Of a DNA stretch of 64,000 nt, positions 63,490 through 64,000 are shown piece by piece (within the stretch, counting starts at the first letter, position 1; every line of letters begins with the position of its first letter). The position numbers and the translations under genes are program-made. Under the pieces are notes generated by a model, which had not been told where the DNA came from, made no database searches, and was given only the letters and a program-made list of their open reading frames with translations. The stretch spans positions 456,731 to 520,730 of the forward strand of contig CAUYUJ010020760.1 of assembly GCA_963575745.1 (NCBI GenBank), written 5' to 3'. This stretch comes from Prorocentrum cordatum. Its lineage: Eukaryota; Sar; Dinophyceae; Prorocentrales; Prorocentraceae.

Positions 63490-64000
63490 ACAATGCCGCC
63501 CTCCTCCCCCGCCCTGCCGCCGCTGCTGCCCTCCCCCTCCTCCCCTCCTTCTTGGTGCCGTCCTCCCGTTGCCTCTCTCGCCGCCCTTCTCCCCTTTCCC
63601 CTCTCCTCCCCCCCCTCCCCGCCCTCCCTCGCACCCGCGCTGGCCGAGCCAGCAGTGCCCGCCCGACCGCCCGGCGCCCTGTCCCACCCGCGGGGGGATC
63701 GGCCCCCTGGCAGTGGGGGGGCGGCGAACCTCGCCCAGCGTCGGGGCAGGCCCCCGAAGGGAGCGCGACGTTCGCCGCGCCTGCCCCTCCGGGGTGACGG
63801 GGGAACCTGGAGGCCGGAATTTGCAGCAGGCGCACCCCGGGTGGGCCCATGCCCGCTGCCTCCGCCGCGCTGGCCCGCTGGCTCTCCGGGGTGGCGGCGC
63901 TCGCGGCGGGGCGGTCAAAGCCCCGGGGGGCCTTCCGACACTTTGACAGTCCATTTTGACAGTCCCCTCCTCGTTCCTCCCGCCCACTGTTGCTCCTCTT
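63490..64000. other. GC- and C-rich tract, no gene recognised
   Basis: Pyrimidine-rich to about 63,640, then GC-rich. Ends with a direct repeat: actttgacagtccattttga then cagtcccct. Confidence 0.35.

Overview
The window looks like nuclear DNA of a photosynthetic core dinoflagellate. Three things point there. A minus-strand reading frame at about 41.3-41.6 kb matches the intrinsic chlorophyll a-c light-harvesting protein and includes the linker (GSAWGDWALYT) seen between units of dinoflagellate LHC polyproteins. Both LTRs of a copia retrotransposon carry the 3' end of the dinoflagellate spliced leader. The rest is a GC-rich, repeat-saturated, gene-poor landscape with degenerate retroelements and fold-back elements. 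I cannot assign a species. I recognise no rRNA, tRNA, SL RNA gene or CRISPR array, and almost all long open frames are by-products of microsatellites.

Layout. 0-11.5 kb: triplet microsatellites (CTA, GAT, CCT, GTC), fold-back elements, an 80-bp minisatellite and arrays of a degenerate 10-12-bp motif (CCCAAGA). 11.5-20.4 kb: AT-richer blocks holding four broken copies of one poly(A) non-LTR retrotransposon family with an RT and a probable restriction-like-endonuclease C-terminus; a fifth fragment lies at 26.8-27.3 kb. 20.4-26.5 kb: a 101-bp satellite, a zinc-finger pseudogene, a CAGCCT higher-order satellite and a ~155-bp tandem repeat. 28.1-30.2 kb: a LINE remnant with RNase H, interrupted by a 181-bp MITE. 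31-36 kb: a nest of dispersed fold-back repeats. 36.1-37.4 kb: a second array of the 101-bp satellite. 40.0-42.1 kb: a 145-bp tandem array next to the LHC fragment.

42,913-50,189 (minus strand) is the centrepiece: a structurally complete Ty1/copia element inserted in a CA-rich minisatellite. It has identical 84-bp LTRs (TG...CA), a 5-bp target duplication (AAACC), a PBS touching the 5' LTR, a purine tract touching the 3' LTR, a Gag frame with zinc knuckle and protease motif, and an overlapping 1,615-codon Pol frame with integrase (D-D-35-E), a cytosine-methyltransferase-like domain, RT and RNase H. The embedded spliced-leader tail suggests that the element's RNA is trans-spliced and that the leader may serve as the R region in reverse transcription.

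50.4-64 kb returns to repeats: a ~300-bp tandem, further CCCAAGA arrays, GGA/CCT tracts, two related blocks (54.2-55.9 and 61.8-63.0 kb), several fold-backs and a TA-flanked MITE. Two or three short splice-flanked exon-like pieces are possible but weak.
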